From a beta proteobacterium AAP99 (GTDB taxonomy: Bacteria; Pseudomonadota; Gammaproteobacteria; Burkholderiales; Burkholderiaceae_C): a stretch of 64,000 nucleotides of DNA. How positions within the stretch are numbered: the stretch's first letter is position 1; the number at the start of each line of letters is the position of its first letter. The notes below the pieces were generated by a model that saw only the letters and a list, made by a program, of their open reading frames with translations, was not told the DNA's origin and did no database searches. The position numbers and the translations under genes are program-made. The stretch lies in assembly GCA_001295775.1 (NCBI GenBank), contig LJIA01000019.1, positions 62,001 to 126,000 of the forward strand. The letters are read 5' to 3'. Below are positions 9,054 through 18,699 of this stretch, piece by piece.

Positions 9054-10742
9054 ATGCCGCATAACGATCGCTCAAAGAACGTCACCCAGGGGGTGCAGCG
9101 CAGTGCCAATCGCGCGATGTACTACGCCATGGGCTACAAGAAGGAAGATTTCGACAAGCCCATGATTGGCGTGGCCAACGGCCACTCCACCATCACGCCC
9201 TGCAACAGCGGCCTGCAGAAGCTGGCTGATGCAGCGGTGGAGGCCATCAAGGGCGCGAACGCCAACGCGCAGCTCTTCGGCACCCCAACCATCTCGGATG
9301 GCATCGGCATGGGTACCGAGGGCATGAAGTATTCGCTGGTGTCGCGCGAGGTGATTGCAGACTCCATCGAGACCTGCGTGATGGGCCAGTGGATGGACGG
9401 CGTGGTCGTCATCGGCGGCTGCGACAAGAACATGCCCGGCGGCATGATGGCGCTGGCCCGCACCAACGTGCCGGGCATCTATGTCTACGGCGGTACGGTC
9501 AAGGCCGGCCACTACAAGGGGCAGGACCTCAACATCGTCAGCGCCTTCGAGGCCGTGGGCCAGTTCTCGGCAGGCAATCTCAGCCAGGAGGATTTCGAGC
9601 AGATCGAGCAGCGCTGCATCCCCGGCAGCGGCTCCTGCGGCGGCATGTATACGGCCAACACCATGAGCTCCAGCTTCGAGGCGCTGGGCATGAGCCTGAT
9701 GTACTCCAGCACGCAGGCCAACCCGGACGACGAGAAGGTGGTCTCCACTGCCGAGGCCGCACGCGTGCTGGTCGAGGCAGTCAAGAAGGGCATCAAGCCG
9801 CGCGACATCATCACGCGCAAGAGCATCGAGAACGCCGTCGCCTGCATCATGGCCACGGGCGGCTCCACCAACGCAGTGCTGCACTATCTGGCGATTGCGC
9901 ACGCCGCCGATGTGGAGTGGACGATCGATGACTACGAGCGCATGCGCCGCAAGGTGCCTGTGATCTGCGACATGAAGCCCTCGGGCAAGTATCTGGCCGT
10001 GGACCTGCACAGGGCGGGCGGCATTCCCCAGGTGCTGAAGATCCTGCTGGATGCCGGCCTGCTGCATGGCGACTGCATGACCATCACCGGCCGCACCATG
10101 GCCGAGGAACTGGCGCATGTGCCGAGCACGCCGCGCGCCGACCAGGATGTGATTCGCAGCATCGACAAGGCCCTGTACCCGCATGGGCACCTCGCCATCC
10201 TGAAGGGCAACCTCTCGCCTGAGGGCTGCGTGGCGAAGATCACCGGCTTGAAGAACCCGAGCATCACCGGCCCGGCGCGTGTCTTCGACAGCGAGGATGA
10301 CGCGATGGCCGCCATCATGGCGCGCGCCATCAAGGCGGGCGACGTGGTGGTGATCCGCTACGAAGGCCCCAAGGGCGGGCCGGGCATGCGCGAGATGCTG
10401 TCCCCAACTTCAGCGCTGATCGGCCAGGGTCTGGGCGAGAGTGTGGGTCTGATCACGGACGGCCGTTTCTCAGGCGGCACCTGGGGCATGGTGGTCGGCC
10501 ACGTCGCACCAGAAGCCGCTGTGGGTGGGCCGATCGCGCTGATCCAGGAAGGCGATTCCGTCACGATCGATGCACACAAGCTGCTGCTACAGCTGAACAT
10601 CAGCGACGAAGAGCTGGCCAGGCGCCGAGCCGCATGGGCGCCGCGCCCGCCGCGTTACACCCGCGGCGTGCTGGCGAAGTTCGCCAAGCTGGCCTCGACC
10701 GCGTCGAAAGGCGCGGTCACGGACGCCTCGCTGGATCTCTGA
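9054..10742 (+). CDS. ilvD: Dihydroxy-acid dehydratase
   Basis: Fe-S dehydratase of valine, isoleucine and leucine synthesis (dihydroxy-acid to 2-oxo-acid), cytoplasmic. Conserved cluster-binding and active-site blocks are visible: [62 protein letters not shown] and [16 protein letters not shown]. The start [13 protein letters not shown] gives 562 aa, as in other betaproteobacteria; the open frame extends 21 codons upstream without support. An intrinsic terminator follows directly. Confidence 0.95.
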   Translation: MPHNDRSKNVTQGVQRSANRAMYYAMGYKKEDFDKPMIGVANGHSTITPCNSGLQKLADAAVEAIKGANANAQLFGTPTISDGIGMGTEGMKYSLVSREVIADSIETCVMGQWMDGVVVIGGCDKNMPGGMMALARTNVPGIYVYGGTVKAGHYKGQDLNIVSAFEAVGQFSAGNLSQEDFEQIEQRCIPGSGSCGGMYTANTMSSSFEALGMSLMYSSTQANPDDEKVVSTAEAARVLVEAVKKGIKPRDIITRKSIENAVACIMATGGSTNAVLHYLAIAHAADVEWTIDDYERMRRKVPVICDMKPSGKYLAVDLHRAGGIPQVLKILLDAGLLHGDCMTITGRTMAEELAHVPSTPRADQDVIRSIDKALYPHGHLAILKGNLSPEGCVAKITGLKNPSITGPARVFDSEDDAMAAIMARAIKAGDVVVIRYEGPKGGPGMREMLSPTSALIGQGLGESVGLITDGRFSGGTWGMVVGHVAPEAAVGGPIALIQEGDSVTIDAHKLLLQLNISDEELARRRAAWAPRPPRYTRGVLAKFAKLASTASKGAVTDASLDL

Positions 10743-10762
10743 TCGATCTTGCGCTGCAAATG

Positions 10763-10799
10763 AAAAAACGGGGAGCCATGGTGGCTCCCCGTTTTTTTT
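10763..10799. terminator. Bidirectional intrinsic terminator, ilvD / cytochrome c
   Basis: A long stem (ACGGGGAGCCA pairing with TGGCTCCCCGT) is flanked by A6 on the left and T8 on the right, so it can stop both the plus-strand ilvD transcript and the convergent cytochrome transcript. Confidence 0.92.
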
Positions 10800-10815
10800 G
10801 GCATTGCGGCGTGGA

Positions 10816-11130
10816 TTACTTCTGCGCCATCACCCAGGCCGCCAGCGTGCGGGCTTCGGCTTCAGACACCTGCGGGTTGGCCGGCATCGGAATCTGACCG
10901 AAGCTGCCAACCCCGCCTTCGCGGATCTTCTTGGCGAGCTTGGCCACGGCGTCCTTGTCGTTGGCGTACTTGGCGGCGACGTCCTTGTAGGACGGGCCCA
11001 CCAGCTTCTTGTCGACCGCATGGCAGGCCATGCAGTTCTTGCTGCGGGCCAGTTCGGGGCTGGCCGAAGCGAGCGGCGCGCTGAGCAGTCCAGCCAGGGT
11101 GAAGAGGGCGATGACAAAGGTCTTGTTCAT
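10816..11130 (-). CDS. Small class I c-type cytochrome (c551/c552-like)
   Basis: A 104-aa periplasmic electron carrier. A cleavable signal peptide (MNKTFVIALFTLAGLLS..ASA, cleavage near residue 24) is followed by the haem site CMACH (residues 33-37) and the distal methionine in IPMPANP (M82). The VGPSYKDVAAKY block is typical of c551/c552-type cytochromes feeding terminal oxidases or nitrite reductase. No partner gene lies nearby. The ribosome binding site at this ATG is weak; the frame runs much further upstream but nothing there looks coding. Confidence 0.9.
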   Translation of the reverse strand: MNKTFVIALFTLAGLLSAPLASASPELARSKNCMACHAVDKKLVGPSYKDVAAKYANDKDAVAKLAKKIREGGVGSFGQIPMPANPQVSEAEARTLAAWVMAQK

Positions 11131-11328
11131 GTTGAAGGGGGCTCCGGGGGGCTTGGAGTGGTTTGCACTGAGTCCACAACGATCATGCGCATGATCGCGC
11201 CGACACGGATCGTCATCTGACGCATGGCTCACAGTTGGAACGGATTGTAGGCAGCCGGGTTGACGAATCTGGCGTTGTAGCGCAACGTTAGGGCTATCAC
11301 TAAACCTGAGAGGGCACTGAGGTACGCA

Positions 11329-11565
11329 ATGCCACTGGTCTGGATCGGTCTTGTCCTGGTTCTGCTGAAGTATTTCGAAGTCGGCCCCTTTGCCACGGTG
11401 TCGTGGTGGTGGATCCTCGTGCCGCTGATCGTCGCGTTCATCTTCTTTGAGGTCATCGAGCCCATGTTCGGGCTGGACAAGAAGAAGGCGCATGACGAAC
11501 TGGCGAAGGCCAAGGAGCGCCGCGTCAAGGAGCAACTGGACCGCGATCGCAAGCGCGCCCGTTGA
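11329..11565 (+). CDS. Small Trp-rich membrane protein (TIGR04438 type)
   Basis: A 78-aa protein with two N-terminal hydrophobic segments (MPLVWIGLVLVLLKYF and SWWWILVPLIVAFIFF). A strongly charged helical tail follows (KAHDELAKAKERRVKEQLDR and onward). This matches the TIGR04438 small Trp-rich protein, a family of unknown function found mainly in betaproteobacteria. GAGG lies at proper distance before the ATG. An intrinsic terminator follows. Confidence 0.8.
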   Translation: MPLVWIGLVLVLLKYFEVGPFATVSWWWILVPLIVAFIFFEVIEPMFGLDKKKAHDELAKAKERRVKEQLDRDRKRAR

Positions 11566-11610
11566 TCCAGCTCTGCCGCGGCGGGCATCGATCCAGCCGC
11601 AGCACCAAAG

Positions 11611-11639
11611 AAAAAGCGCCAGCAGAGCTGGCGCTTTTT
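11611..11639. terminator. Bidirectional intrinsic terminator, Trp-rich gene / livK
   Basis: AAGCGCCAGC / GCTGGCGCTT stem with a 3-nt loop and A5 / T5 flanks, between the convergent ends of the Trp-rich gene and livK. Confidence 0.9.
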
Positions 11640-11658
11640 GCTTTCGCGCTGAACCGGA

Positions 11659-12786
11659 TCAGTTCAGGGCAACCTTCTTGCCACCGCGGTAGGTGTAGAT
11701 GGTCATCGCGGGGTTGCGGATTTCGCCGATGCTGTCGAAACCGATGCGTGCAGTCACGCCCTGGTAGTCGATCTTGGCCAGCTGCTCGCGGATGCGCGCA
11801 GGCTCAGCGGAACCCGCCTTCTGCACGGCGTCAGCGATCATCATGACGGCGTCGTACACGTAGGGCGAGTAGACCTGGAACTGGCCGGGGAACTGGGCGT
11901 CGTAGCGCTTGCGCCACTCGGTGCCACCAGGCATCTTGGCCAGCGATGCGCCGCCTTCAGCACAGAACACGGTGTCGTTGTTGGCGCCGCCGGACAGCTC
12001 GGTGAGCTTGTCCGTGCAGATGCCGTCACCGCCCATGAACTTGGCGTTGATGCCGAGTGCCTTCATCTGGCGCAGCATCGGGCCGGCCTGGGGGTCCATG
12101 CCACCGTAGAAGATGATGTCCGGGTTGGCCGCGCGGATCTTCGTCAGAATCGCGTTGAAGTCGGTCGCCTTGTCGTTCGTGAACTCGCGGGCCACGATCT
12201 TCAGGCCGTTGGCTTCGGCGGTGCGCGCAAACACGTCAGCGACACCCTGACCATAAGCGGTGCGGTCATCGATCACGGCCACGTTCTTGGCGCTGAGTGA
12301 CTTGGCGCCGTACAGGGCCAGACCGGCACCGAGGGCGTTGTCATTGGCCAGAATGCGGAAGAAGGTGTTGAAGCCTTGCTGCGCGATGCGGGGGTTGGTG
12401 GCAGACGGGGTGATCTGCGCGATGCCGGCCTGGTTGTAGATGGCCGAAGCGGGCAGGGTGGTGCCGGAGTTCAGGTGACCGACCACGGCATTGACCTTGG
12501 CGTCCACCAGCTTCTGCGCGGCTGCGGTGCCCTGCTTGGGATCCGCTGCGTCATCTTCAGCCTGCAGCACCCAGCGGACCTTGCGGCCACCGACGGTGAT
12601 GTTGCGCTTGTTGAGGTCCTCGATCGCCATGCGGGCGCCGTTCTCGTTGTCCTTGCCGTAGTGCGCCTGCGGACCCGAGGTCGGGGCCACGTGGCCGATA
12701 CGGACAACCAGCTCTTGCTGTGCTGCAGCGGCGAAGGCAATGGTGCCGGCCATGGCTGCAAAGATCATCGATTTCTTGAAATGCAT
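11659..12786 (-). CDS. livK: Branched-chain amino-acid ABC transporter, substrate-binding protein
   Basis: Periplasmic leucine/isoleucine/valine-type binding protein, 375 aa. A signal peptide (MHFKKSMIFAAMAGTIAFAAA) is followed by the family opening VVRIGHVAPTSGPQAHYGKD. Later blocks include VVGHLNSGTTLPASAIYNQ, AVIDDRTAYGQGVA and FYGGMDPQAGPMLRQM. The start is fixed by AGGAGG before the ATG. The permease and ATPase genes livHMGF lie about 4 kb away on the other strand and are the natural partners. Real substrate range could be wider than branched-chain residues. Confidence 0.9.
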   Translation of the reverse strand: MHFKKSMIFAAMAGTIAFAAAAQQELVVRIGHVAPTSGPQAHYGKDNENGARMAIEDLNKRNITVGGRKVRWVLQAEDDAADPKQGTAAAQKLVDAKVNAVVGHLNSGTTLPASAIYNQAGIAQITPSATNPRIAQQGFNTFFRILANDNALGAGLALYGAKSLSAKNVAVIDDRTAYGQGVADVFARTAEANGLKIVAREFTNDKATDFNAILTKIRAANPDIIFYGGMDPQAGPMLRQMKALGINAKFMGGDGICTDKLTELSGGANNDTVFCAEGGASLAKMPGGTEWRKRYDAQFPGQFQVYSPYVYDAVMMIADAVQKAGSAEPARIREQLAKIDYQGVTARIGFDSIGEIRNPAMTIYTYRGGKKVALN

Positions 12787-12992
12787 GGTTCCTCCTTGGG
12801 AGTAGTCAGCCGAGACGCAGAGTCTGGGCGGCATGGTCTGGGTCGATCCAAGACCCGGCGAACATACCTGAATCGCGGCATGCATGTAAAACGTTTGTCA
12901 TCTGCCGGCGGGAGTCAGTGCAAACCCTTGTCCGGAGGGCTTCGCTGCAATCGATTCGCTCTGGATAAGACGCAGCTCAGCAGGTGCGCAGT

Positions 12993-14165
12993 TCACGCCG
13001 TGTGAAGTGCGTCGAAAGCATCCGAAAGATCCGTGCGCAGATCGTCCGGGTGTTCAAGGCCAATGTTCAGGCGCACGAGCTCGCCTCGAAGCACCGGCCA
13101 ATCGGCCGCAGTGCTCATGCGCAGCGCGAGGCTGCAGGTACCCCCCCAGCTCGCACCAACCCGGAACACCTTCAGGTGGTCGACCCAACGATCTGCTTCC
13201 TGCGACGACACACCTGGAGCGAACTCGAACGAGAACACGCTCGCAGAGCCGGAGAAGTCCCGCTTCCATATCGAATGACCCGGGCAGTCGGGCAATGCCG
13301 GATGCAGCACGCGCGCGACTTGGGGCTGCTCGGCCAGCCAGCGGGCGACTGCGAGCGTGCGGCGTCCGAGTTCTTCCAGACGCAGGCTCATCGTCTGCAT
13401 GCCGCGCAATACGAGGAAGCAGTCATCGCCGCTGACGCTCAGGCCGAGTGCGTTGCGCATGCGACGGACCCGCTCGCCCAGCGCTGCGTCGCGGCAACTG
13501 ACCGAGCCCATCACCAGATCACCATGGCCGGCGTGGTACTTCGTGAGTGCCTGGATCGACAGGTCAGCGCCGAGTTCAAGCGGCTTCAGGAGCCGACCCG
13601 CGCTCCAGGTGTTGTCCACGGCAACGTGCGCGTCGTGCCTGCGGGAAAGCGCGCAGATGGCCGGCAGATCGCACACTTCGAAACTGACCGAACCCGGCGT
13701 CTCGACCCAGATGAGCCGGGTGTTGGGGCGAAAAGCGCGGTCGAGCGCGTTGAGGTCAAGCGGGTCATAGAAGTCCGCCGCAATGCCCAGTTGCGGCAGA
13801 ACATCAGTTGCAAAGCTGCGACTCGGCCAGTAGACGTTGCGCGGCACGAGCACATGGTCGCCCGCGCGAAGGAGCGCCATGTAGGTCAGTGTCAGCGCAG
13901 AAAGTCCGCTGGGTGCAAGGCAGGTGTCGGCAGCGCCCTCGCTGATGTTGACCTGGACTTCCAGGGTTCGTGTGGTGGGGGTGCCGTAGGTGCCGTACAC
14001 CCATGGCGCTGCTCGCTTGCGGTCCTTGAACTGCGCGCTGTTGTCGAACACCACGGTTGAGGCGCGGTAAACGGGTGTGGCTAGGTTCCTGAACCCTTCC
14101 GCGACCTGGCCGGCAAGTTCTGGGTGGATGGCGAGCGTGTCAGGGTGGTAGTTGCGCAGACTCAT
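12993..14165 (-). CDS. PLP-dependent Cys/Met metabolism enzyme, cystathionine beta-lyase-like
   Basis: A 390-aa member of the MetB/MetC fold-type I family, a cytoplasmic C-S lyase or related enzyme. The PLP-binding lysine is expected at K209 (SIQALTKYHAGHGDLVMG), the PLP-ring aspartate at D184 (VAVDNTW), and the phosphate site around SGLSALTLTYMALL. The overall pattern is closest to MetC. It is divergent from an Lrp-type regulator with 76 bp between starts, so that regulator probably controls it. The exact substrate (cystathionine, methionine or a D-amino acid) is open. Confidence 0.8.
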   Translation of the reverse strand: MSLRNYHPDTLAIHPELAGQVAEGFRNLATPVYRASTVVFDNSAQFKDRKRAAPWVYGTYGTPTTRTLEVQVNISEGAADTCLAPSGLSALTLTYMALLRAGDHVLVPRNVYWPSRSFATDVLPQLGIAADFYDPLDLNALDRAFRPNTRLIWVETPGSVSFEVCDLPAICALSRRHDAHVAVDNTWSAGRLLKPLELGADLSIQALTKYHAGHGDLVMGSVSCRDAALGERVRRMRNALGLSVSGDDCFLVLRGMQTMSLRLEELGRRTLAVARWLAEQPQVARVLHPALPDCPGHSIWKRDFSGSASVFSFEFAPGVSSQEADRWVDHLKVFRVGASWGGTCSLALRMSTAADWPVLRGELVRLNIGLEHPDDLRTDLSDAFDALHTA

Positions 14166-14241
14166 GGAGCGAGAGGCGCGCGCTGGGCGCACTGGGTAAG
14201 CTGCGAACCAGCGTAGCAGGCAATCCTCCGAGACCCGCATC

Positions 14242-14811
14242 ATGGCCGTCCTGAAGCTGGACAAGACCGACCGAAAGCTGCTGAACCTGCTTCAGCAGAA
14301 CAATCAGCGAACCACCCGAGAGCTGGCCCAGTTGCTGCACATCTCGCAGCCCACTCTGGTGCGGCGCCTGCGCGAACTGCGTAGCCAGGGCGTGGTGTGC
14401 GCGGACGTGTCCCTGGTCGATCCCATCAGCCTCGGCCTGGGGATGTACGCCTTTCTGGATGTTTCGCTGCACGACCAGAGTGAGGAAGCTGCATCCCAGT
14501 TCGAGCGACGGATCCAGGATGAGCCGGAAGTGCTGCAGTGCTACTTCGTGACCGGCGCCTTCGACTTCTTCCTGATTCTCCACGTGGCGAACATCGAGGC
14601 GTACTACCAGTTCATCCGGCGAGTGCTTTCGGCGAGCGGGAATGTGCGGCACTTCGAGAGCCGGTTTCCGCTCAAGCGAACCAAATTCACCAATCGGATT
14701 GCATTCGATGAGCGCGCACTCCAGCTGGAGGTTCGGACTGCCGAGCCGCAAAAGTCGCCCGAAGCGGCCTCGCCAGGCGCGCGCACGCCGCGCAAGCGGA
14801 CCGCGCGCTGA
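14242..14811 (+). CDS. Lrp/AsnC-family transcriptional regulator
   Basis: A 189-aa regulator. The N-terminal winged helix-turn-helix (LDKTDRKLLNLLQQNNQRTT, then QPTLVRRLRELRSQGVV) is followed by the RAM/AsnC ligand domain (EVLQCYFVTGAFDFFLILHV). A basic 25-residue tail (..ARTPRKRTAR) is unusual. It is divergent from the PLP lyase and convergent with dadA (4-bp gap between their ends), the typical setting for a local regulator of amino-acid catabolism. The amino-acid effector is unknown. Confidence 0.9.
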   Translation: MAVLKLDKTDRKLLNLLQQNNQRTTRELAQLLHISQPTLVRRLRELRSQGVVCADVSLVDPISLGLGMYAFLDVSLHDQSEEAASQFERRIQDEPEVLQCYFVTGAFDFFLILHVANIEAYYQFIRRVLSASGNVRHFESRFPLKRTKFTNRIAFDERALQLEVRTAEPQKSPEAASPGARTPRKRTAR

Positions 14812-14815
14812 AGCC

Positions 14816-16120
14816 TCAGGCTGAGACGGCGGCTCGGCGACCCGTGCCCGGCGCCGGGCGTGGGACGTCGCCGGTGAACGCGAAGTCCACCTCCGGCGCG
14901 CGGCCGGACAGGATGTCCGCCATCGCCTTGCCCGAGCCACAGCCCATCGTCCAGCCCAGGGTGCCGTGCCCTGCGTTGATGTACAGATTCGACACGCGGG
15001 TGCGACCGATCAGCGGGATGTTCGACGGCGTCGATGGCCGAAGCCCGGTCCAGTAGAGAGGCGTGTCGTAGTCACAGGCTTCAGGGAACAGTTCGCGTGT
15101 GCGGCGCCGAAGCGCCTCGCAGCGAGCAGGGTTCAGTTCGCGATTCCAGCCATTGAGTTCGGCCGTCCCGGCGATGCGGAGCCGGTCGCCGATGCGGGTG
15201 AAGACCATCTTGAAGTTGGAGTCGGCCACCGAGACCCAGGGCGCCTTGCTGGAGTCCGTGATCCGGAAGGTCGCCGAGTAACCCTTGGTCGGGTAGATCG
15301 GCGCCGACAGACCCGCGGTCGCCAGAGCGAAGGGCGTGAAACTGCCGAGCGCAGTCACGTATGCGTCAGCCCGTTCAATGCGGCATTTCCCATCTGAACC
15401 AATGAGTTCGACCCCCTCGATGCGATCCCCGCTGCGCAGCAGGCGCGTGATCTGGTGGTTGAAGTGAAACTGGACGCCGCGTGACTTGCATCGCTCTGTC
15501 AGTGCAAGCGTGAACTTGTAGATGTCACCGGTTTCGTCCTCGGCCGTGTAGTCGCCGGCAACGATCCGATCTGCGATGGGCTGCAGCGCAGGTTCGATGC
15601 GCAGCACGTCTTCCTTGCTGATGACGCGCCGATTGCAGCCGAGCTCGCGCATGACGGCGGCGTTCTGGTCTGCCCCTTCCGCCTCTTCATGAGAGGTATA
15701 GAAGTTCACGATGCCGCGTTCGAGATGGTCGTACTCGAGGCCGAGTTCGCGCCGCAATGACTGCAGCACGTCGCGGCTGTAGGCACACATGCCCACGAGA
15801 TTCTGGATGTTGTGACGCACACGGCCCGGCGTGCACTCGCGCAGAAAGCGCAGCCCCCAGAGCCATTGCGCCAGCTCGGGCCGGGGGCGGAACAGCAGCG
15901 GCGCATCTTCCTTGCCCAGCCACTTGATGAGCTTAAGCAGCGCACCCGGGCTGGCCCAGGGTTCGGCGTAACTCACCGAAATCTGACAGCCGTTGGCAAA
16001 GCTGGTTTCCTGCGCAGGGCCTGGCTGGCGATCAATGACGACCACCTCGTGGCCTTGTTGGGAGGCGAACCAGGCTGTCGCGACACCGATGATGCCGGAT
16101 CCGAGGACGATGACTTTCAT
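14816..16120 (-). CDS. dadA: D-amino acid dehydrogenase, small subunit (DadA)
   Basis: FAD-dependent, membrane-associated oxidative deamination of D-amino acids, 434 aa. The Rossmann dinucleotide motif GSGIIGVATAWFASQQGHEV lies at the very N-terminus. QETSFANGCQISVSYAEPW and the C-terminal NAGHGTLGWTMGCGSGKAM are both characteristic of DadA. No alanine racemase is adjacent. With Lrp and the PLP lyase it forms a compact amino-acid catabolic module next to the liv transporter. Confidence 0.92.
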   Translation of the reverse strand: MKVIVLGSGIIGVATAWFASQQGHEVVVIDRQPGPAQETSFANGCQISVSYAEPWASPGALLKLIKWLGKEDAPLLFRPRPELAQWLWGLRFLRECTPGRVRHNIQNLVGMCAYSRDVLQSLRRELGLEYDHLERGIVNFYTSHEEAEGADQNAAVMRELGCNRRVISKEDVLRIEPALQPIADRIVAGDYTAEDETGDIYKFTLALTERCKSRGVQFHFNHQITRLLRSGDRIEGVELIGSDGKCRIERADAYVTALGSFTPFALATAGLSAPIYPTKGYSATFRITDSSKAPWVSVADSNFKMVFTRIGDRLRIAGTAELNGWNRELNPARCEALRRRTRELFPEACDYDTPLYWTGLRPSTPSNIPLIGRTRVSNLYINAGHGTLGWTMGCGSGKAMADILSGRAPEVDFAFTGDVPRPAPGTGRRAAVSA

Positions 16121-16546
16121 GGGCTGTGTGGCGAGGTGGGGCGCAAGGCAAGACGGCAGATTTTAGGTTGCCTCGATGCAACGGCAGCGATTCAACTTCA
16201 TGCAATCAAGTGAATCAAAACAAGCAAATGGCAAGAGACATGATCATCAAATAGAGAAATGACATGATTGATCTACTCAAATGATTCCTCTCAGATTGAT
16301 CGAAAAGAGCGATGTGATAGCGGGATTTTCTCGATATCTGTGGTGTGGCGCGCTTAGTCGGGGCACGCGGTGGGCCTAGAGGCTTGTGCCTACAATGCGC
16401 CACCCTTGAGCCAGCCCGTTTTCCGCGGGCCCGAGTTGCGGCGGCATCGGGTGACTGCACTGCGCGCTGGCCCTGCCGGTCGCATCGGCACCGAGAGGTG
16501 ACACACACCTCGCGAATCAACCAAATCCACTGGGGGCATCTGCCAT
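16121..16546. promoter_or_regulatory. Divergent dadA / livH intergenic region
   Basis: 426 bp. The part next to dadA (about 16190-16340) is strongly AT-rich with A and T tracts, the sort of sequence Lrp-type regulators prefer, but no unique site can be named. A TACAAT -10-like hexamer at 16391-16396 could serve livH, but a matching -35 is not obvious. No small gene or repeat copy was seen. Confidence 0.4.
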
Positions 16547-17476
16547 ATGGAAGTACTCATCCAGCAGATCGTGAACGGTCTTGTGCTGGGCAGCGTGTAT
16601 GCGCTCATCGCGCTCGGTTACACGATGGTCTACGGCATCCTGCAGCTCATCAACTTTGCCCACGGCGATGTGCTCATGGTCGGCGCACTGACCGCACTGT
16701 CGGTCATCAAGCTCGTGGTGGGTTTCGCACCTGACACGCCGGGCTGGACGCTGATGCTCATCGGAACGGGAGCGGCAATTCCCGTGTGCATGCTGCTCAA
16801 TGTCTTCATTGAGCGCGTGGCCTACCGCCCGCTGCGCAATGCTCCGCGCCTAGCACCCCTGATCACGGCCATCGGCGTGTCGATCATCCTTCAGACGCTG
16901 GCGATGATCATCTGGGGCCGCAACTTTCACGTCGTCCCGCAGCTCCTGCCCGCCGCGCCGATGAAATTCGGTCCGATCCTGATTACGCCCACCCAATTGA
17001 CCATCATCATTGTCTCGGCCGTGGTGATGCTTGGTCTGGTGCTGCTCGTCGAGAAGACCAAGCTCGGCCGCGCCATGCGTGCCACGGCAGAGAACCCGCG
17101 CGTCGCCGGCCTCATGGGTGTGGATTCGAATCGGGTGATCGTGGCGACATTTGCGCTCGGTGCTGCGCTCGCCGCCATCGCAGGCATTCTGCTCGCCGCC
17201 AACTACTACACGGCGCACTTCTCCATGGGCTTCATGCCGGGCCTGAAGGCGTTCACGGCAGCTGTGCTGGGTGGCATCGGCAACATCTACGGTGCGGTGG
17301 TCGGGGGCTTGATCCTTGGGCTGGTTGAGAGCATCGGGGCCGGCTACATCGGCACGTGGACGGGCGGCGTGCTCGGCAGCCACTACCAGGACATCTTCGC
17401 CTTCGTCGTTCTGATCATCGTGCTCGTGTTCCGGCCCTCCGGCATCATGGGTGAACGCGTCGCCGATCGAGCCTGA
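16547..17476 (+). CDS. livH: Branched-chain amino-acid ABC transporter permease LivH
   Basis: A 309-aa inner-membrane permease of the LivH type. It opens QIVNGLVLGSVYALIALGYT, followed by YGILQLINFAHGDVLMVGA and the EAA-like block TKLGRAMRATAENPRVAGLMG that contacts the ATPase. The AVLGGIGNIYGAVVGGLILG loop near the C-terminus is also standard. It is the first gene of livHMGF, with livM 17 bp downstream. Confidence 0.95.
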   Translation: MEVLIQQIVNGLVLGSVYALIALGYTMVYGILQLINFAHGDVLMVGALTALSVIKLVVGFAPDTPGWTLMLIGTGAAIPVCMLLNVFIERVAYRPLRNAPRLAPLITAIGVSIILQTLAMIIWGRNFHVVPQLLPAAPMKFGPILITPTQLTIIIVSAVVMLGLVLLVEKTKLGRAMRATAENPRVAGLMGVDSNRVIVATFALGAALAAIAGILLAANYYTAHFSMGFMPGLKAFTAAVLGGIGNIYGAVVGGLILGLVESIGAGYIGTWTGGVLGSHYQDIFAFVVLIIVLVFRPSGIMGERVADRA

Positions 17477-17493
17477 GCCCGGGAGCAGCACAC

Positions 17494-18699
17494 ATGATGA
17501 TGAATTCCTTCTTTGGCAAGAACGCGTCGCCCCAAAAGGCGTACATGGGCACCGTGCTTATTGCCGCCGCGCTGATCATGCTCCCCTGGATCGTCGGGCA
17601 GGGCGGCAACGCCTGGGTCCGCATTCTCGACTTTGCACTGCTGTACGTGATGCTGGCCCTTGGCCTGAACATCGTGGTGGGCTTTGCCGGCCTCCTGGAT
17701 CTGGGCTACATCGCGTTCTATGCGGTGGGCGCCTACATGTACGCGCTGCTGGCCAGCCCGCATCTTTGGGAGCAGTTCCCGGCGATCGCTGCGGCATTTC
17801 CCAATGGCTTGCATGTGAGCATCTGGTGGGTGATTCCACTGGGTGCGGGTCTCGCTGCGATATTTGGCGTGCTGCTGGGCGCGCCGACGCTCAAGCTGCG
17901 CGGCGACTATCTGGCGATCGTGACGCTGGGCTTCGGCGAAATCATCCGAATCTTCATGCTGAATCTGAACGCTCCGCTGAATATCACCAACGGGCCGCAG
18001 GGCATCAACAAGATTGACCCGGTTTCATTCTTCGGCGTGCCATTTGCCGGCGGCGCGGGCTCCGGGGGCTATGTCGATGTGCTGGGCATGCGGATACACG
18101 GCGTGTACCTCTACTACTACCTCTTTCTTGCTTTGACGATCATCACGATCATCATCTGCATTCGGCTTCAGGACTCACGCATTGGTCGTGCATGGATGGC
18201 GATCCGCGAAGACGAGATTGCCGCCAAGGCCATGGGGATCAATACCCGCAACACGAAGCTGCTGGCCTTTGCCATGGGCGCGACCTTCGGCGGTGTGGCC
18301 GGTGCGATGTTCTCGGCTTTCCAGCAGTTCGTGTCTCCGGAGTCCTTCAGTCTCAACGAGTCCATCGTGGTGCTGGCCATGGTGGTGCTTGGCGGCATCG
18401 GCCACATACCGGGCGTGATTCTGGGCGCGGTTCTGCTCGCGGCGCTCCCTGAGGTATTGCGCCATGGACTGCCGCCATTCCGCGAGTTCGTGCTGAACAA
18501 CATCATCACGCCGCTGGCGGGCAAGACGGATGGCTTCATCGTCACCTTCATCAAGAACCTGCTGGAGCCCGAGGTCTTCCGGTTCCTGATCTTCGGTCTG
18601 GCGATGGTGATCATCATGCTCTATCGACCCAAGGGGCTGTGGCCGGCGCCGGAGCACGGCATTGCGCCCGCCCTCAAGGCTGACGGGAGCCGCGCATGA
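17494..18699 (+). CDS. livM: Branched-chain amino-acid ABC transporter permease LivM
   Basis: A 401-aa second permease, polytopic. LivM hallmarks are YVMLALGLNIVVGFAGLLDLG, LRGDYLAIVTLGFGEIIRI, NGPQGI and the coupling block SRIGRAWMAIREDEIAAKAM, followed by VLGGIGHIPGVILGA. GGGAG precedes the ATG. The stop overlaps the livG start (ATGA at 18696-18699), so the two are translationally coupled. Confidence 0.95.
   Translation: MMMNSFFGKNASPQKAYMGTVLIAAALIMLPWIVGQGGNAWVRILDFALLYVMLALGLNIVVGFAGLLDLGYIAFYAVGAYMYALLASPHLWEQFPAIAAAFPNGLHVSIWWVIPLGAGLAAIFGVLLGAPTLKLRGDYLAIVTLGFGEIIRIFMLNLNAPLNITNGPQGINKIDPVSFFGVPFAGGAGSGGYVDVLGMRIHGVYLYYYLFLALTIITIIICIRLQDSRIGRAWMAIREDEIAAKAMGINTRNTKLLAFAMGATFGGVAGAMFSAFQQFVSPESFSLNESIVVLAMVVLGGIGHIPGVILGAVLLAALPEVLRHGLPPFREFVLNNIITPLAGKTDGFIVTFIKNLLEPEVFRFLIFGLAMVIIMLYRPKGLWPAPEHGIAPALKADGSRA

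Noticed and set aside
16190-16340. Another copy of the dispersed repeat in the dadA-livH gap
   Set aside because: AT-rich with TTGAT-like words, but the hairpin and the TGCATCTCACG tail are absent.
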